A stretch of 64,000 nt of DNA. Source: Kluyvera sp046569695 (GTDB lineage: Bacteria > Pseudomonadota > Gammaproteobacteria > Enterobacterales > Enterobacteriaceae). The DNA lies in the NCBI RefSeq assembly GCF_046569695.1, contig NZ_JBKHUI010000024.1:4452-68451 (forward strand), written 5' to 3'. The notes below the pieces were generated by a model that was not told where the DNA came from, did no database searches, and saw only the letters and a list, made by a program, of their open reading frames with translations. Each line of letters opens with the position of its first letter. The first letter of the stretch is position 1. Shown here piece by piece: positions 1-9,150 of the stretch. Position numbers and translations under genes: made by a program.

Positions 1-902
1 TCGGTACGTCCCGATCCCAGCAGCCCCGCCAGGCCGACGATCTCGCCGGGGCGAACGTGTAGATCGAACGGCGCGATGGTGCCTTTTTTGCCGTAGCCCT
101 CAAACGAGGCGATCGGTTTATCGCTGAGCAGCGTGCGCCCGGCGCGCTGAAGGGCCTGATGTTCCAGTTCGCGGCCCAGCATCATTTTGACCAGTTCAAT
201 CTGCGGTAGCTCGGCGGTTTCCCGGCAGCCGACGAACGATCCGTTGCGCAGTACGGTGATCCGATCGCTGACCGCATAGACCTGATCGAGGAAGTGGGTG
301 ACAAAGATCAGGCTGACGCCACGATCGCGCAGCTGGCGCATCAGGGTGAAGAGCATCTCCACTTCTTTGGTGTCGAGGCTGGCGGTCGGTTCATCGAGGA
401 TCAGCACTTTTGCTGAGAGATCGATGGCCCGGCAGATAGCGACAATTTGCTGCATCGCGACAGAAAAGCGGTTTAACGGCTCACACACGTCGAGGGAAAA
501 GCCGTAGGAGGCCATCAGCTCGGTAGCGCGCTTTTCCATCTCTTTGCGCTGGATAAAGCCAAAGCGCTTCGGTTCACGACCAATAAACAGGTTGTCCGCC
601 ACCGACATGTTCGGCAGCAGGTTCACTTCCTGGTAGACGGTGCCAATCCCCAGCTGTTGGGCATGGGCGGTATTTTTCGGGTTGATTTGCTGGCTTTCCA
701 GCCAGATGCTGCCGCTGTTGGCGTGGTAGACGCCGGTCAGCGCCTTGATGAGCGTGGATTTTCCCGCGCCGTTTTCGCCGAGCAGCGCCATAATTTCACC
801 GCGCCGCAGGCTAAAGTTGACGTTATCCAGCGCCTTAACGCCGGGGAAGTACTGGCAGAGCCCCTCGGTGCGGAGGATTTCCGGGTTGGTTTCAGTGGTC
901 AT
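1..902 (-). CDS. ytfR: Galactofuranose ABC transporter ATPase YtfR, C-terminal part outside the window
   Basis: This is the first 300 residues of a two-domain sugar ABC ATPase of the YtfR/RbsA/AraG type, which is normally about 500 residues long. The reading frame runs off base 1. It begins with MTTETNPEILRTEGL. The first nucleotide-binding domain has a Walker A motif GENGAGKST at about residues 42-50 and a Walker B motif LILDEPTASLD. The signature motif is degenerate (FSVAMQQ), as in E. coli YtfR. The second domain starts near residue 260. YtfR is known to power galactofuranose import with YtfQ, YtfT and YjfF, and it lies downstream of ytfQ here. The ribosome-binding site GGGGAG sits at the edge of a palindromic repeat. 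The ATG at 902-900 is the only sensible start. Confidence 0.95.
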   Translation of the reverse strand, partial: MTTETNPEILRTEGLCQYFPGVKALDNVNFSLRRGEIMALLGENGAGKSTLIKALTGVYHANSGSIWLESQQINPKNTAHAQQLGIGTVYQEVNLLPNMSVADNLFIGREPKRFGFIQRKEMEKRATELMASYGFSLDVCEPLNRFSVAMQQIVAICRAIDLSAKVLILDEPTASLDTKEVEMLFTLMRQLRDRGVSLIFVTHFLDQVYAVSDRITVLRNGSFVGCRETAELPQIELVKMMLGRELEHQALQRAGRTLLSDKPIASFEGYGKKGTIAPFDLHVRPGEIVGLAGLLGSGRT

Positions 903-910
903 GTGCGCTC

Positions 911-1020
911 CCCCTCACCCTGGCCCTCTCCCCGAAGGGAAGAGGGAACATATTGTGCCCAACGTGTAACCCGCACCGCCCGGCTCCCTCTCCCTTTCAG
1001 GGAGAGGGTTGGGGTGAGGG
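911..1020. repeat. Inverted pair of CCCTCACCC/CCCTCTCCC palindromic elements between ytfQ and ytfR
   Basis: Two copies of an element of about 35 nt lie head to head at 911-946 and 986-1020. Each has an outer CCCTCACCC end and an inner self-complementary CCCTCTCCC...GGGAGAGGG stem. The pair fills the ytfQ-ytfR gap inside the operon. By analogy with REP elements in malE-malF, it could form stable RNA hairpins that protect the ytfQ message. That role is inference. A related pair lies at 29360-29493. Confidence 0.8.
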
Positions 1021-1030
1021 TACAACCCGC

Positions 1031-1987
1031 TTAATAGCCCATATTTTTCTTCTTCTCCAACTCTTCTTTCGCCGTATCAGGCAGATACAGCGTGGACTTG
1101 GTCAGCGTCACTTTTTCCGGCATGGTGCCGTCTTTCTTGAATTTCTCCAGCGCATCAAACGCCGGGCCGGCCATGTTCGGGGTCAGCTCGACGCTGGCAT
1201 TGGCCTCACCGGCAATCATCGCTTTGTAGATATCCGGCACGCCGTCAATGGAGCCGGTGAGGATATCTTTGCCCGGCTTCAGCCCGGCCTCTTTGATAGC
1301 CTGGATTGCGCCGATCACCATGTCGTCGTTATGGGCGTAAACCATGCAGATGTTCTTGCCGTTGTTCTCCGCCTTGATAAAGCTCTCCATCACCTCTTTA
1401 CCTTTACTGCGGGTAAAGTCGCCGGACTGGGAGCGAATAATCTTGATGTTTGACGCTTTTGAAATCGCATCGGCGAAGCCTTTCTTACGGTCAATCGCCA
1501 CGCTTGCGCCGACGGTACCCTGCAGTTCGACGACGTTACACGGTTTGCCGTCGACGGTCTTAATCAGCCATTCACCAATCAGCTGGCCTTCCAGCACGTT
1601 GTTGGCGGTGACCGTGGTCATGTAGAGCGATTTATCTTTAACATCAATGGAGCGGTCGAGCAGGAAGACCGGGATTTTGGCCTCTTTAGCTTCCTTCAGC
1701 ACCGGTTCCCAGCCGGTGGCGACCACCGGGGCGATAAAGATGGCGTCTACGCCCTGAGCGATAAACGAGCGAACGGCTTTAATCTGGTTTTCCTGTTTTT
1801 GCTGCCCGTCGGCGATCTTCAGGGTGATACCGCGTTTTTCCGCTTCCTGCTTCGCGACGTTGGTTTCCGCCGCGCGCCAGCCGGATTCAGATCCGACCTG
1901 CGAAAATCCCACCGTTAAAGGAGCAGCCATGACCATAGACGACATGGCTGCGGAAACTGCTGTGACAAGAAGTAAACGCTTCCACAT
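1031..1987 (-). CDS. ytfQ: Periplasmic galactofuranose-binding protein YtfQ
   Basis: This 318-residue protein matches YtfQ over its full length. YtfQ is the periplasmic ligand-binding component that captures galactofuranose and delivers it to the YtfT/YjfF permease. A signal peptide is visible (MWKRLLLVTAVSAAMSSMVMA), with cleavage expected after residue 21 to give a mature APLTVGFSQ end. The rest has the two-lobed periplasmic-binding/LacI fold typical of ribose-type binding proteins. It is the first gene of the operon, with ytfR 128 nt downstream. LacI-family operator-like palindromes lie upstream at 2056-2074 and 2212-2225. The binding protein is usually made in excess over the ATPase, which fits the palindromic element that follows it. 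Confidence 0.95.
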   Translation of the reverse strand: MWKRLLLVTAVSAAMSSMVMAAPLTVGFSQVGSESGWRAAETNVAKQEAEKRGITLKIADGQQKQENQIKAVRSFIAQGVDAIFIAPVVATGWEPVLKEAKEAKIPVFLLDRSIDVKDKSLYMTTVTANNVLEGQLIGEWLIKTVDGKPCNVVELQGTVGASVAIDRKKGFADAISKASNIKIIRSQSGDFTRSKGKEVMESFIKAENNGKNICMVYAHNDDMVIGAIQAIKEAGLKPGKDILTGSIDGVPDIYKAMIAGEANASVELTPNMAGPAFDALEKFKKDGTMPEKVTLTKSTLYLPDTAKEELEKKKNMGY

Positions 1988-2055
1988 AGAGTTATCCTCG
2001 TAGGGTTATTGTTGGTCAAATATTCCTCTGCGGGAAAACTATAGACAATGGGATA

Positions 2056-2074
2056 TGTAACGGAATGCGTTACA
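2056..2074. promoter_or_regulatory. Palindrome TGTAACG-N5-CGTTACA upstream of ytfQ
   Basis: A 19-nt inverted repeat with perfect 7-nt arms starts 69 nt upstream of the ytfQ start codon, where a repressor would act. It does not fit the GalR consensus exactly, so the binding protein is unknown. It is part of the 402-nt ytfQ-ppa gap, which otherwise holds the GalR-like site and the ppa promoter. Confidence 0.5.
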
Positions 2075-2211
2075 TCACAATTCAAAAAAGTAAATTATTT
2101 GTTAATTAGCAGCGAACATCAGAGTTCAGGAAGGAGTAGGCGTCGCGCACCCATTGATGGCAATCGTTTTTGTGTTTTTTTTGACCGTGACGCCGCCATT
2201 TTTTACCGTGC

Positions 2212-2225
2212 TGTAAACGGTTTCA
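2212..2225. promoter_or_regulatory. GalR/GalS-type operator in the ytfQ-ppa intergenic region
   Basis: TGTAAACGGTTTCA matches the core of the published GalR/GalS consensus (TGKAANCGNTTNCA) at every position. It lies about 225 nt upstream of ytfQ and about 165 nt upstream of ppa. A galactose regulator acting on a galactofuranose transporter is biologically sensible. Binding itself is inference. Confidence 0.55.
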
Positions 2226-2343
2226 TGATTTTATTCATGATGTGGCTACGTTTATGGATTTTTCTGTCGTAAGAAGACACTGAAAAGGCCGGGTTCCAGG
2301 GGGAGAGGCGTAAAACAGGTCAAGACTTTCCCGGCGAGTTGGC

Positions 2344-2349
2344 TATAAT
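2344..2349 (+). promoter_or_regulatory. Likely -10 hexamer of the ppa promoter
   Basis: A perfect TATAAT lies 40 nt upstream of the ppa start codon. No strong -35 hexamer is visible at 16-18 nt spacing, so only the -10 is called. Confidence 0.55.
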
Positions 2350-2389
2350 ACCGGGCACTAGTTTGCCATACATTCTAAAGGAAACAGAC

Positions 2390-2917
2390 ATGAGCTTACT
2401 CAACGTCCCTGCGGGTAAAGATCTGCCGGAAGATATCTACGTAGTCATCGAAATCCCGGCTAACGCAGATCCTATCAAATACGAAGTCGACAAAGAGAGC
2501 GGCGCGCTGTTCGTTGACCGTTTCATGTCCACCGCGATGTTCTATCCGTGCAACTACGGCTACATCAACCACACCCTGTCTCTGGACGGTGACCCGGTAG
2601 ACGTTCTGGTCCCAACTCCATACCCACTGGAGCCAGGTTCCGTCATTCGCTGCCGTCCAGTTGGCGTGCTGAAAATGACCGACGAATCAGGTGAAGATGC
2701 GAAGCTGGTTGCGGTACCGCACACCAAGCTGAGCAAAGAATACGATCACATCAAAGATGTGAACGACCTGCCAGACCTGCTGAAAGCGCAGATCACCCAC
2801 TTCTTCGAGCACTACAAAGACCTCGAAGCGGGCAAATGGGTTAAGGTTGACGGTTGGGACAACGCTGAAGCGGCTAAAGCTGAAATCGTTGCTTCCTTCG
2901 AGCGCGCGAAGAAATAA
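2390..2917 (+). CDS. ppa: Inorganic pyrophosphatase Ppa
   Basis: This cytoplasmic family I pyrophosphatase hydrolyses pyrophosphate to two phosphates and so drives biosynthetic reactions forward. The start at MSLLNVPAGK gives 176 residues, the same as E. coli Ppa, and is preceded by an AAAGGAAAC ribosome-binding site. The upstream in-frame start would add 17 residues that run across the promoter. The family signature DGDPVDVLV supplies metal-binding aspartates at about residues 66, 68 and 71. The gene is transcribed alone: it has its own TATAAT and a terminator directly downstream, and it diverges from ytfQ. Confidence 0.97.
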   Translation: MSLLNVPAGKDLPEDIYVVIEIPANADPIKYEVDKESGALFVDRFMSTAMFYPCNYGYINHTLSLDGDPVDVLVPTPYPLEPGSVIRCRPVGVLKMTDESGEDAKLVAVPHTKLSKEYDHIKDVNDLPDLLKAQITHFFEHYKDLEAGKWVKVDGWDNAEAAKAEIVASFERAKK

Positions 2918-2937
2918 GATTTTTCGAGCGTGACAAA

Positions 2938-2965
2938 GCACCGCCTTCGGGCGGTGTTTTTGTTT
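2938..2965 (+). terminator. Rho-independent terminator of ppa
   Basis: A GCACCGCC / GGCGGTGT stem with a TTCG tetraloop is followed by a run of T residues, 20 nt after the ppa stop codon. Confidence 0.9.
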
Positions 2966-2989
2966 GTGCGGAACCCGATATCAGCAAGA

Positions 2990-3021
2990 CAAAAAAACAA
3001 CGCCACCCTGGGGTGGCGTTG
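2990..3021 (-). terminator. Rho-independent terminator of the tamA-tamB-ytfP operon
   Basis: A perfect 10-bp stem (CAACGCCACC / GGTGGCGTTG) with a 4-nt loop is flanked by seven A residues on the plus strand. These read as a T tract on the minus strand, just after ytfP. Confidence 0.88.
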
Positions 3022-3027
3022 TCATAT

Positions 3028-3372
3028 TCAATACTGGTCTTTGTCCAACCAGTTACCGCTTTCTATCAGCTTCAGCCCGTCGACCGGGCGCTGATAGACA
3101 TACATCCAGGCACTACCGTAAGGCGTCTGGATAAGATGACGTGCATATTCGCCCGCTTTGGTGCGCAGCGCATCCAGTTCGGCCAGCGTCGACGCGTCGA
3201 TCCGATAAACCTCACCGTGTACCGTGCCATCACCGGGCACCGCGCCTGGATAGTGGCCCAGGCTGTACAGTTGATAATCGAAAACGCTGTGATCGCCCAG
3301 CCACTGGGCGTTAGTCATCCAGTGGCTGTTACCCTGTTTGCGCCGTAAACTGCCGTACACAAATATTCGCAT
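3028..3372 (-). CDS. ytfP: Gamma-glutamylcyclotransferase-fold protein YtfP
   Basis: This 114-residue protein matches YtfP, a small single-domain protein of the GGCT/AIG2 fold. The conserved N-terminal motif FVYGSLR at residues 4-10 forms the substrate loop of that fold. The family includes gamma-glutamyl cyclotransferases, but the substrate of YtfP itself is not established. The gene begins 2 nt after the tamB stop, so it is the last gene of a tightly packed tamA-tamB-ytfP operon and is followed by a terminator. Confidence 0.92.
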   Translation of the reverse strand: MRIFVYGSLRRKQGNSHWMTNAQWLGDHSVFDYQLYSLGHYPGAVPGDGTVHGEVYRIDASTLAELDALRTKAGEYARHLIQTPYGSAWMYVYQRPVDGLKLIESGNWLDKDQY

Positions 3373-3374
3373 TG

Positions 3375-6300
3375 CTAAAACTCAAACTGATAGAGCAAAT
3401 CGAGCGCCTGGTCTACGCCAGACACCGCTTCCAGATACAGCTTAGGCATCAGGCGATAGCGTAACGTGAGCGTCGCTAAAGAGTCAAAGATCCCCACGCC
3501 ATATTTCACCTGCAGACCTGGCAATACGTAACCGCTGACCACCACCTGGGAGGAATCACCCACCCCTTGCGTATCCAGAGCCAGATTACTTACGCCAAAC
3601 GTCTCGCCGATTTTACCCACAACCTGACCACTTTGTGCAACCCCCATACCAATAAGCATAGACGTCATTGCCGCAGAGTCGCTCTGGCCGCTGTCCAGTC
3701 CCTGCCCACGCACAAGGTAGGAGAGCGCTTCCTGCTGCGACATCGCCGGGTCGGAGAAGACTTCCGCCTTAGGCTGATCGGCTGAGCCGGTGACGCGAAC
3801 GCCGGCGATCACATCATTTTCGGTAGAGTCTGGGTTACGAATGGCTTCGATATTCAGCAACGGCTGATCAGGCGGGCCGGAGAACAGCAGTTCGCCTTTA
3901 CGCACGATCAAATCCTGGCCGTAGGCGTGGAAGCGCCCTTCCGGAATGTTGATCTGCCCGTTCAGCCCCAGCCCCTGTTTATCCTGCGCCACCTTCAGGT
4001 CACCGGTCAGGCGCGCCTTCAGGCCGAAAGCATCCAGACGGACGTTGTTGCCGACATGGATATTCAGGTTGCTGTTGATAGGAATCGACGCGGACTGCGT
4101 TTTCTCCGGCTGAAGGTTGCTGTTGAGCATCACTTCGTCGCGGGAGACACCCACGGCGCTTTCCGGCACGTCTTTCACCACAATACGCGCCCATGGGATA
4201 TCAACGTTACCATCCAGCGTGAACAGGCTTGGCGTGGCTTTAAATTCAACGTCCGGCGACACATCCAGGCGCACCATCGGCGGCACGGTAATACGCACCC
4301 GGCTGCCTTTGGCGGCAATACGCGCCCGCCAGTTGTCTATCTGCCGCCAGTCCGCGTCCCCGTTCAGGCTGATTTGCCCCTGCTGGGTACGAATATCGCC
4401 AAGCAGCGTTGAGCTGGCGCCGTTGAAGTTCATGGTTATCTGACTTGGCTGCATATCGAACGGCATAAAGTTGCCGTCCACGTCGACACCGTTCAGCTGC
4501 ATCTGACCATAGAGCAGCGGGCTTTGCACGTTGCCCCCCAAACGCAGGTTCGCATTGAGCTTACCGTCTGCCTTTTCGCCACGGGAGAAAATCGGGTTAA
4601 TCATCGCCAGCGAGAAGTTACGGATATTGACGTTACCGCCCAGGTTACGCCGCCCTTGTGGGTCGGTGACCTGTACCTGCCCGTCCAGCTGGCCGTTGTT
4701 GGTCAGGCGGATAAGCCAGCCCAGCTCGGCGCGGTTGTTGTGCAGATCGGCACTCAGGTTCAGCGTGTCGAAAGCCACCGGCAGCGGCGCATCGTTGACG
4801 ATTTGCGTCACCTTCACGTTGCGCCCGGAGAGCGTCACTTTGCCCTGCGGCAGCCCCTCTTTGGTGGTGTCCCACGTGACGTCGGCGTTACCGCTAAACA
4901 CCCCGCTGGCCTGCGTCGCTTCCGGCATAAACGGTTTGAGCATCGCTAAGTCAAAGCGGTTAAGGTTGACTATCGCATGGCCCGCAGCTCCGGCATCAAT
5001 CGTCTGCGGCACGCACAGCTCGGCGTTCGGGTTCACCCAGCAGTGCGGCCCGATGCTGATTTTCTGTTCGAGATTGCGGTAGTCCAGCGCGATATCGCGG
5101 TTAATAGACCACGGGCCAACCGGGGTCTGGAAGCGCGTATTGCTTAGCGCCCCCTTCCAGCGTTCTTCTTTGCGGTCGAAGCTGCCCGACAGCGCCAGTT
5201 GGCCGGAGACCGGTTCACCCTGAATCTGCAATTGCAGCGCGTGCTGCTTTTCGTTGCCTTTCGCTGCCAGATGCACCAGGCCGATATTCACCCCCGGCTG
5301 GACGATACGCTCTACGCGCACGTCAAGGTTACCGGCAATCTGGTCGGTGGAATTAACGTCGCCATCCACACGTACCTGAGCAATCGACAGCTCCTGCCAG
5401 CGCAGGCCGCGCGCGGTGATATCCGCCAGCAGCTGCGGCGCTTCCACCGTACCGCGAATTTTTACCAGCCCTTTCGCCGTGCCGCCAAGGCCCGGCAGCA
5501 TGTTGTCGAGCTTCGGCGCATCAATGTTGGCATCCAGGTTGAGGTCTTTCACCCCCAGCTCGCCCTTCACGTCGGCGGTGTTGTTACCCAGCGCCACGTG
5601 CAGGCCTGGAATGGTCCACTGCATATAGCTGTTGCCGCGCATTGAGCCATCGACGTTTACCTTGTTCTGTTTCACGTTGCCGGTGATTTTCACCTCCGGT
5701 ACGTTCATCTGCCAGGTGCCGCCGTAGAGACTGCCGTTCGTTTTAATCAGGCCATCCAGCTTCGACGGCCAGTCTGGCGCCACCTTCGCGGTATTGATGC
5801 CACGAAGCGCCAGTTCGCCGCGCCAGCTGATTGCCTGCTGCCAGTCGAGCAGCGCGGTCAGTTCGGTTTTCCCCTCCAGCGCGGCCACGGTCAGCTTGTC
5901 GAGGCTCACCTGCCGCTCGTTGCCTTTCGCGTCAATCGTGATATCCGCTGGCGGCACGCCCTGCCCTTTCACCGCGGTGCGGAATGAGAGCGTGTAGTCG
6001 GTCATCTTGCCGCCGAGCTTCAGCTTCAGGTCATCGGCCTGATACTGCTTCTCGCCGGTAAAGGGCCAGTAAAGCTGCTTGCTGTTGATTTCCAGGTTGA
6101 ACGGCAGCCCGGCTTCCGCCAGCTGCGTCTGAGCACGGAGGCTCATATCCACCGGGCCGGAGAGATTCACGCCCAGCTCCAGCTGCTTACGCACCTCGCC
6201 GCCCACTTTCAGCTTCACTTTCTCGCCTTTTAGCGGGTCCATGTTCAGCGTACTGTTGAGCGTGATGTCTACCGGCCAGTCGTTGATCAACTGCGCGGTA

Positions 6301-7151
6301 CCGCTGGCGTTCACCGTCCCCTGGCTGGAGTCAACGTCCAGCGCATCGAGCTTCATATTGCCGTCGATGCTGCTCACCTTCAGCAGCATTTTGTAGACCG
6401 TCAGGTCTGTGTCGCCGGTAATGCGCAGCTGCTCGCCGCTAAAGGACTCAATGTTCAGGTTTAGCGGCAGATGAACATCGGTCATCTCCGGCAGCACCGG
6501 TTTGGAGAACAGCTCGGTCATGGTTTCGCCGAGCGGTTTTTCCTGCGGCTGCGGGTTGTCGATTTTCGGTTCAACCACCTCTTTTTGCGCCACGTCAGCC
6601 ACTTTCGGCAGGGCTATCAGCAGCCCTTGCAGCGTGGTTGGCGTTAGGGTCAGGTTTTTATCCTGCCATTGCAGGCCGCTGGTAAAGTCCATCACCGACA
6701 CCGTGGTGTCATCAATCTTGATATTGACGCTGTTAAGCGCGAACCGCTTGAGGGTAATCGGGTACGGCGTGGAGAGGTTCAGCGGGCCGCTGTCCTCCTC
6801 TTTCACCGGCGCGGCAGGCGGCATTTTGCTGCTGTCGATAGCCACGTTGATGTTACTAAGCGCAATGTCATTCACACACACGCTGCTGTGCCACAGGCAG
6901 TTGAGATCCACCGCCAGGTGGAATTCCCCGGCATCTACCGCCACGCCCGGCTGGGTATAGCGGACGTTTTTCAGCGTCAGATCGCGCCAGCCGCCGGTCA
7001 CTTTGCCGATTTCCAGCCCCGGCACCCAACGGTTTGCCGCGTTAAACAGCAGATGTAACCCTGTCGTCGTGCCGACGAGGAACCCAACGATCCCCACCAG
7101 CAGCACGAGAAAAATCAGCACGCCGAGGCTTATCTTCTTCCATAACGTCAT
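3375..7151 (-). CDS. tamB: Translocation and assembly module protein TamB
   Basis: This 1258-residue protein matches TamB, which spans the periplasm from the inner membrane to TamA and acts in outer-membrane protein assembly and lipid transport. An N-terminal membrane anchor of about 19 residues (from LGVLIFLVLL) is visible near residues 9-27. The long middle is a repetitive beta-taco (AsmA/DUF490-like) stretch. The C-terminal DUF490 domain ends in LLYQFEF, whose terminal aromatic resembles an outer-membrane targeting signal. The length is close to that of E. coli TamB (1259). The ATG lies inside the tamA stop (ATGA overlap), which implies translational coupling. Confidence 0.96.
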   Translation of the reverse strand: MTLWKKISLGVLIFLVLLVGIVGFLVGTTTGLHLLFNAANRWVPGLEIGKVTGGWRDLTLKNVRYTQPGVAVDAGEFHLAVDLNCLWHSSVCVNDIALSNINVAIDSSKMPPAAPVKEEDSGPLNLSTPYPITLKRFALNSVNIKIDDTTVSVMDFTSGLQWQDKNLTLTPTTLQGLLIALPKVADVAQKEVVEPKIDNPQPQEKPLGETMTELFSKPVLPEMTDVHLPLNLNIESFSGEQLRITGDTDLTVYKMLLKVSSIDGNMKLDALDVDSSQGTVNASGTAQLINDWPVDITLNSTLNMDPLKGEKVKLKVGGEVRKQLELGVNLSGPVDMSLRAQTQLAEAGLPFNLEINSKQLYWPFTGEKQYQADDLKLKLGGKMTDYTLSFRTAVKGQGVPPADITIDAKGNERQVSLDKLTVAALEGKTELTALLDWQQAISWRGELALRGINTAKVAPDWPSKLDGLIKTNGSLYGGTWQMNVPEVKITGNVKQNKVNVDGSMRGNSYMQWTIPGLHVALGNNTADVKGELGVKDLNLDANIDAPKLDNMLPGLGGTAKGLVKIRGTVEAPQLLADITARGLRWQELSIAQVRVDGDVNSTDQIAGNLDVRVERIVQPGVNIGLVHLAAKGNEKQHALQLQIQGEPVSGQLALSGSFDRKEERWKGALSNTRFQTPVGPWSINRDIALDYRNLEQKISIGPHCWVNPNAELCVPQTIDAGAAGHAIVNLNRFDLAMLKPFMPEATQASGVFSGNADVTWDTTKEGLPQGKVTLSGRNVKVTQIVNDAPLPVAFDTLNLSADLHNNRAELGWLIRLTNNGQLDGQVQVTDPQGRRNLGGNVNIRNFSLAMINPIFSRGEKADGKLNANLRLGGNVQSPLLYGQMQLNGVDVDGNFMPFDMQPSQITMNFNGASSTLLGDIRTQQGQISLNGDADWRQIDNWRARIAAKGSRVRITVPPMVRLDVSPDVEFKATPSLFTLDGNVDIPWARIVVKDVPESAVGVSRDEVMLNSNLQPEKTQSASIPINSNLNIHVGNNVRLDAFGLKARLTGDLKVAQDKQGLGLNGQINIPEGRFHAYGQDLIVRKGELLFSGPPDQPLLNIEAIRNPDSTENDVIAGVRVTGSADQPKAEVFSDPAMSQQEALSYLVRGQGLDSGQSDSAAMTSMLIGMGVAQSGQVVGKIGETFGVSNLALDTQGVGDSSQVVVSGYVLPGLQVKYGVGIFDSLATLTLRYRLMPKLYLEAVSGVDQALDLLYQFEF

Positions 7152-8881
7152 AGTTCAGGCCCCAGTCCGATATAAAACTGCAATCCATGTTCATCTTTGT
7201 CACCCAGCGGGGCAGCAAAATCGAGCTTGATAGGCCCAACCGGCGACTGCCAGCGTACGCCGACGCCCGCGCCTTTTTTCCAGTCGCTCTGGCGGATATC
7301 ACTGACCGCTTCGCCGCCGTCAACGAACACCGCGCCCCACCACTTCCCGGTCACGTTGTACTGATATTCCAGCGAGCCGGTGGCCAGTTTGGAGGCACCA
7401 ATCAACTTGCCTTTATCGTCACGCGGGGCGATCGACTTGTACTTATAGCCACGAATGCTGCGGTCGCCACCGGCGAAGAAACGCAGATCCGGCGGTACAC
7501 GATCGAAATCGCCGGTTTCAATCCAGCCGAGGTTGCCGCGCATCACGAAGCGATGGCGATCATAGAGCGTACGGATCCAGACGTTTTGTGCCTGAATCAC
7601 CGAGAAGTCGACGTCCGAGCCCCAGGCGGTGTTGGAGTAGTCGATTGAGTAGCGCTGTGAGTCACCCCAGGTTGGCATCAGGCCGCCGCGCGAGCGGGTT
7701 CGGCTGATAGAGACGCCGGGGTAGAACAGCATGGTGGTGTTGGTGACATCGGCCTGGGTAAAGTGGTCGAGGCTCCAGCGTAGGTTGATGGCGCGCTGCC
7801 AGCCGCTCGACAAGTCCCAGAAGCGCGAGACGGCAAGCGTGGTGGAGTCCGCTTTGGTGTCGTTAAGGTCGGTACTTTTGAAGCCGCCCTGCACCAGGTA
7901 ATACTGCTCCAGCGGGTTCTTCAGCAGCGGCATTTTGTAGCTGAAATCCAGCTGCTGTTCTGGAGCGGAGACGCTGACGCTGGTCGTCAGGCTGTGACCG
8001 TAGGAGTTAACCCACGGTTTTCTCCACGAGGCTTTCACCCGCGGCCCCACGTCGGTGGAGTAGCCGCCACCCAGTTCAACGGTGTTTTCGCTGCGCGGCG
8101 AGACGACGCCATGCAGCGGTAGCACCTTCGTTTCCCGGGATTTATCAAATTCAGGGGCCACCACTACCGAGTTAAACCAGCCGGTAGCAGAGAGGCGGCG
8201 GTTCAGTTCAGCGAGATCGCTGGACTGGTAATAATCGCCCTTTTTAAACGGCACCAGATGCTGCAAATACTCTTCGCGGATCTGCGAGCCTTCAAAGGTG
8301 ACGTCGCCAAAGCGGTAGCGTTCGCCGCTATCATAGTCGATATCCCAGAACGCCTGATGACGTTCGAGCGATACGCCGAGCTGGCTCTTTTTAAACTCGC
8401 TATCAAAGTAGCCTTTGCGCAGCGCGACGCTGGTTAACGAGCTTTTAAAGTGGTCATAATCACCGTGATCCAGGACGGACCCAATCTTTGGCCTGGTTTT
8501 CAGCAGCGCCAGATAATCGCTGTCGGTCCGCGCGCCGCCGCGCAGGATAACGTCGGTGCCGCCAATCAGCACCGGCTCGCCGGGCGTGACTTTCGCCAAC
8601 AGCACCTGGCGGCCTTTGGCCGGCGGTGGCTTGAGTTCGAAATCGATGGTCGGCTCATAGTAGCCGAGAGCCTTCAGCCCTTCACGAATAGCATCATCGA
8701 CGCGTGCGCGAAAACGACGATCGGCGGTCACCTCATCGCTGTCGATCGTCGAAAGCTGCGCACGCACGTTTTTTTGTAGCTCGCCTGTGAGCCCTTCAAC
8801 CTGCAGACGGACGTTTGCTGCACTGGCAACACCGCTGGTCAGCAGCAAGCTCACCAAACATAACTGGCGGATTTGTCGCAC
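7148..8881 (-). CDS. tamA: Outer-membrane translocation and assembly module TamA
   Basis: TamA is an Omp85-family beta-barrel of the outer membrane that works with TamB. I chose the GTG at 8881: it has AGGAG about 7 nt upstream and gives 577 residues, equal to E. coli TamA. The signal peptide MRQIRQLCLVSLLLTSGVA then follows at once. A longer in-frame ATG would put 35 basic residues before it. Three POTRA domains precede the barrel. The Omp85 signature GGDRSIRGY lies in the C-terminal half and the chain ends in GLGPEL. The stop overlaps the tamB start by four bases. Confidence 0.96.
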   Translation of the reverse strand: MRQIRQLCLVSLLLTSGVASAANVRLQVEGLTGELQKNVRAQLSTIDSDEVTADRRFRARVDDAIREGLKALGYYEPTIDFELKPPPAKGRQVLLAKVTPGEPVLIGGTDVILRGGARTDSDYLALLKTRPKIGSVLDHGDYDHFKSSLTSVALRKGYFDSEFKKSQLGVSLERHQAFWDIDYDSGERYRFGDVTFEGSQIREEYLQHLVPFKKGDYYQSSDLAELNRRLSATGWFNSVVVAPEFDKSRETKVLPLHGVVSPRSENTVELGGGYSTDVGPRVKASWRKPWVNSYGHSLTTSVSVSAPEQQLDFSYKMPLLKNPLEQYYLVQGGFKSTDLNDTKADSTTLAVSRFWDLSSGWQRAINLRWSLDHFTQADVTNTTMLFYPGVSISRTRSRGGLMPTWGDSQRYSIDYSNTAWGSDVDFSVIQAQNVWIRTLYDRHRFVMRGNLGWIETGDFDRVPPDLRFFAGGDRSIRGYKYKSIAPRDDKGKLIGASKLATGSLEYQYNVTGKWWGAVFVDGGEAVSDIRQSDWKKGAGVGVRWQSPVGPIKLDFAAPLGDKDEHGLQFYIGLGPEL

Positions 8882-9150
8882 ATTTTCTCCTGAATATCCT
8901 TGTTCCCACCCCAACGGGAAACGAAAGTCCGCTCCGCGGCCACGACTGCGTTTTCGCCAAAATTGCGCGCTAAAGGCGCACGGCATTTAACGTCAGCTCA
9001 AAAAACCCACTCTTTGTCGGGTTGAAATAAAGACAGAGCCCCAAATTATTCTTATGTTTAAATTTAGACGTATTCGGCGTGTTTATTGTGTTAAAAGACA
9101 CGCCCGGTTACAACCCTAACGGAAATTACCGTACACCGGAGGCCTGGCCC

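Noticed and set aside
2048..2272. A 74-codon frame between ytfQ and ppa
   Set aside because: It overlaps operator-like palindromes, has no ribosome-binding site and no family resemblance.
4524..5645. Several long open frames on the plus strand inside tamB
   Set aside because: They lie opposite a well-supported tamB, have no ribosome-binding sites and resemble no family. They are frame shadows of a GC-rich gene.
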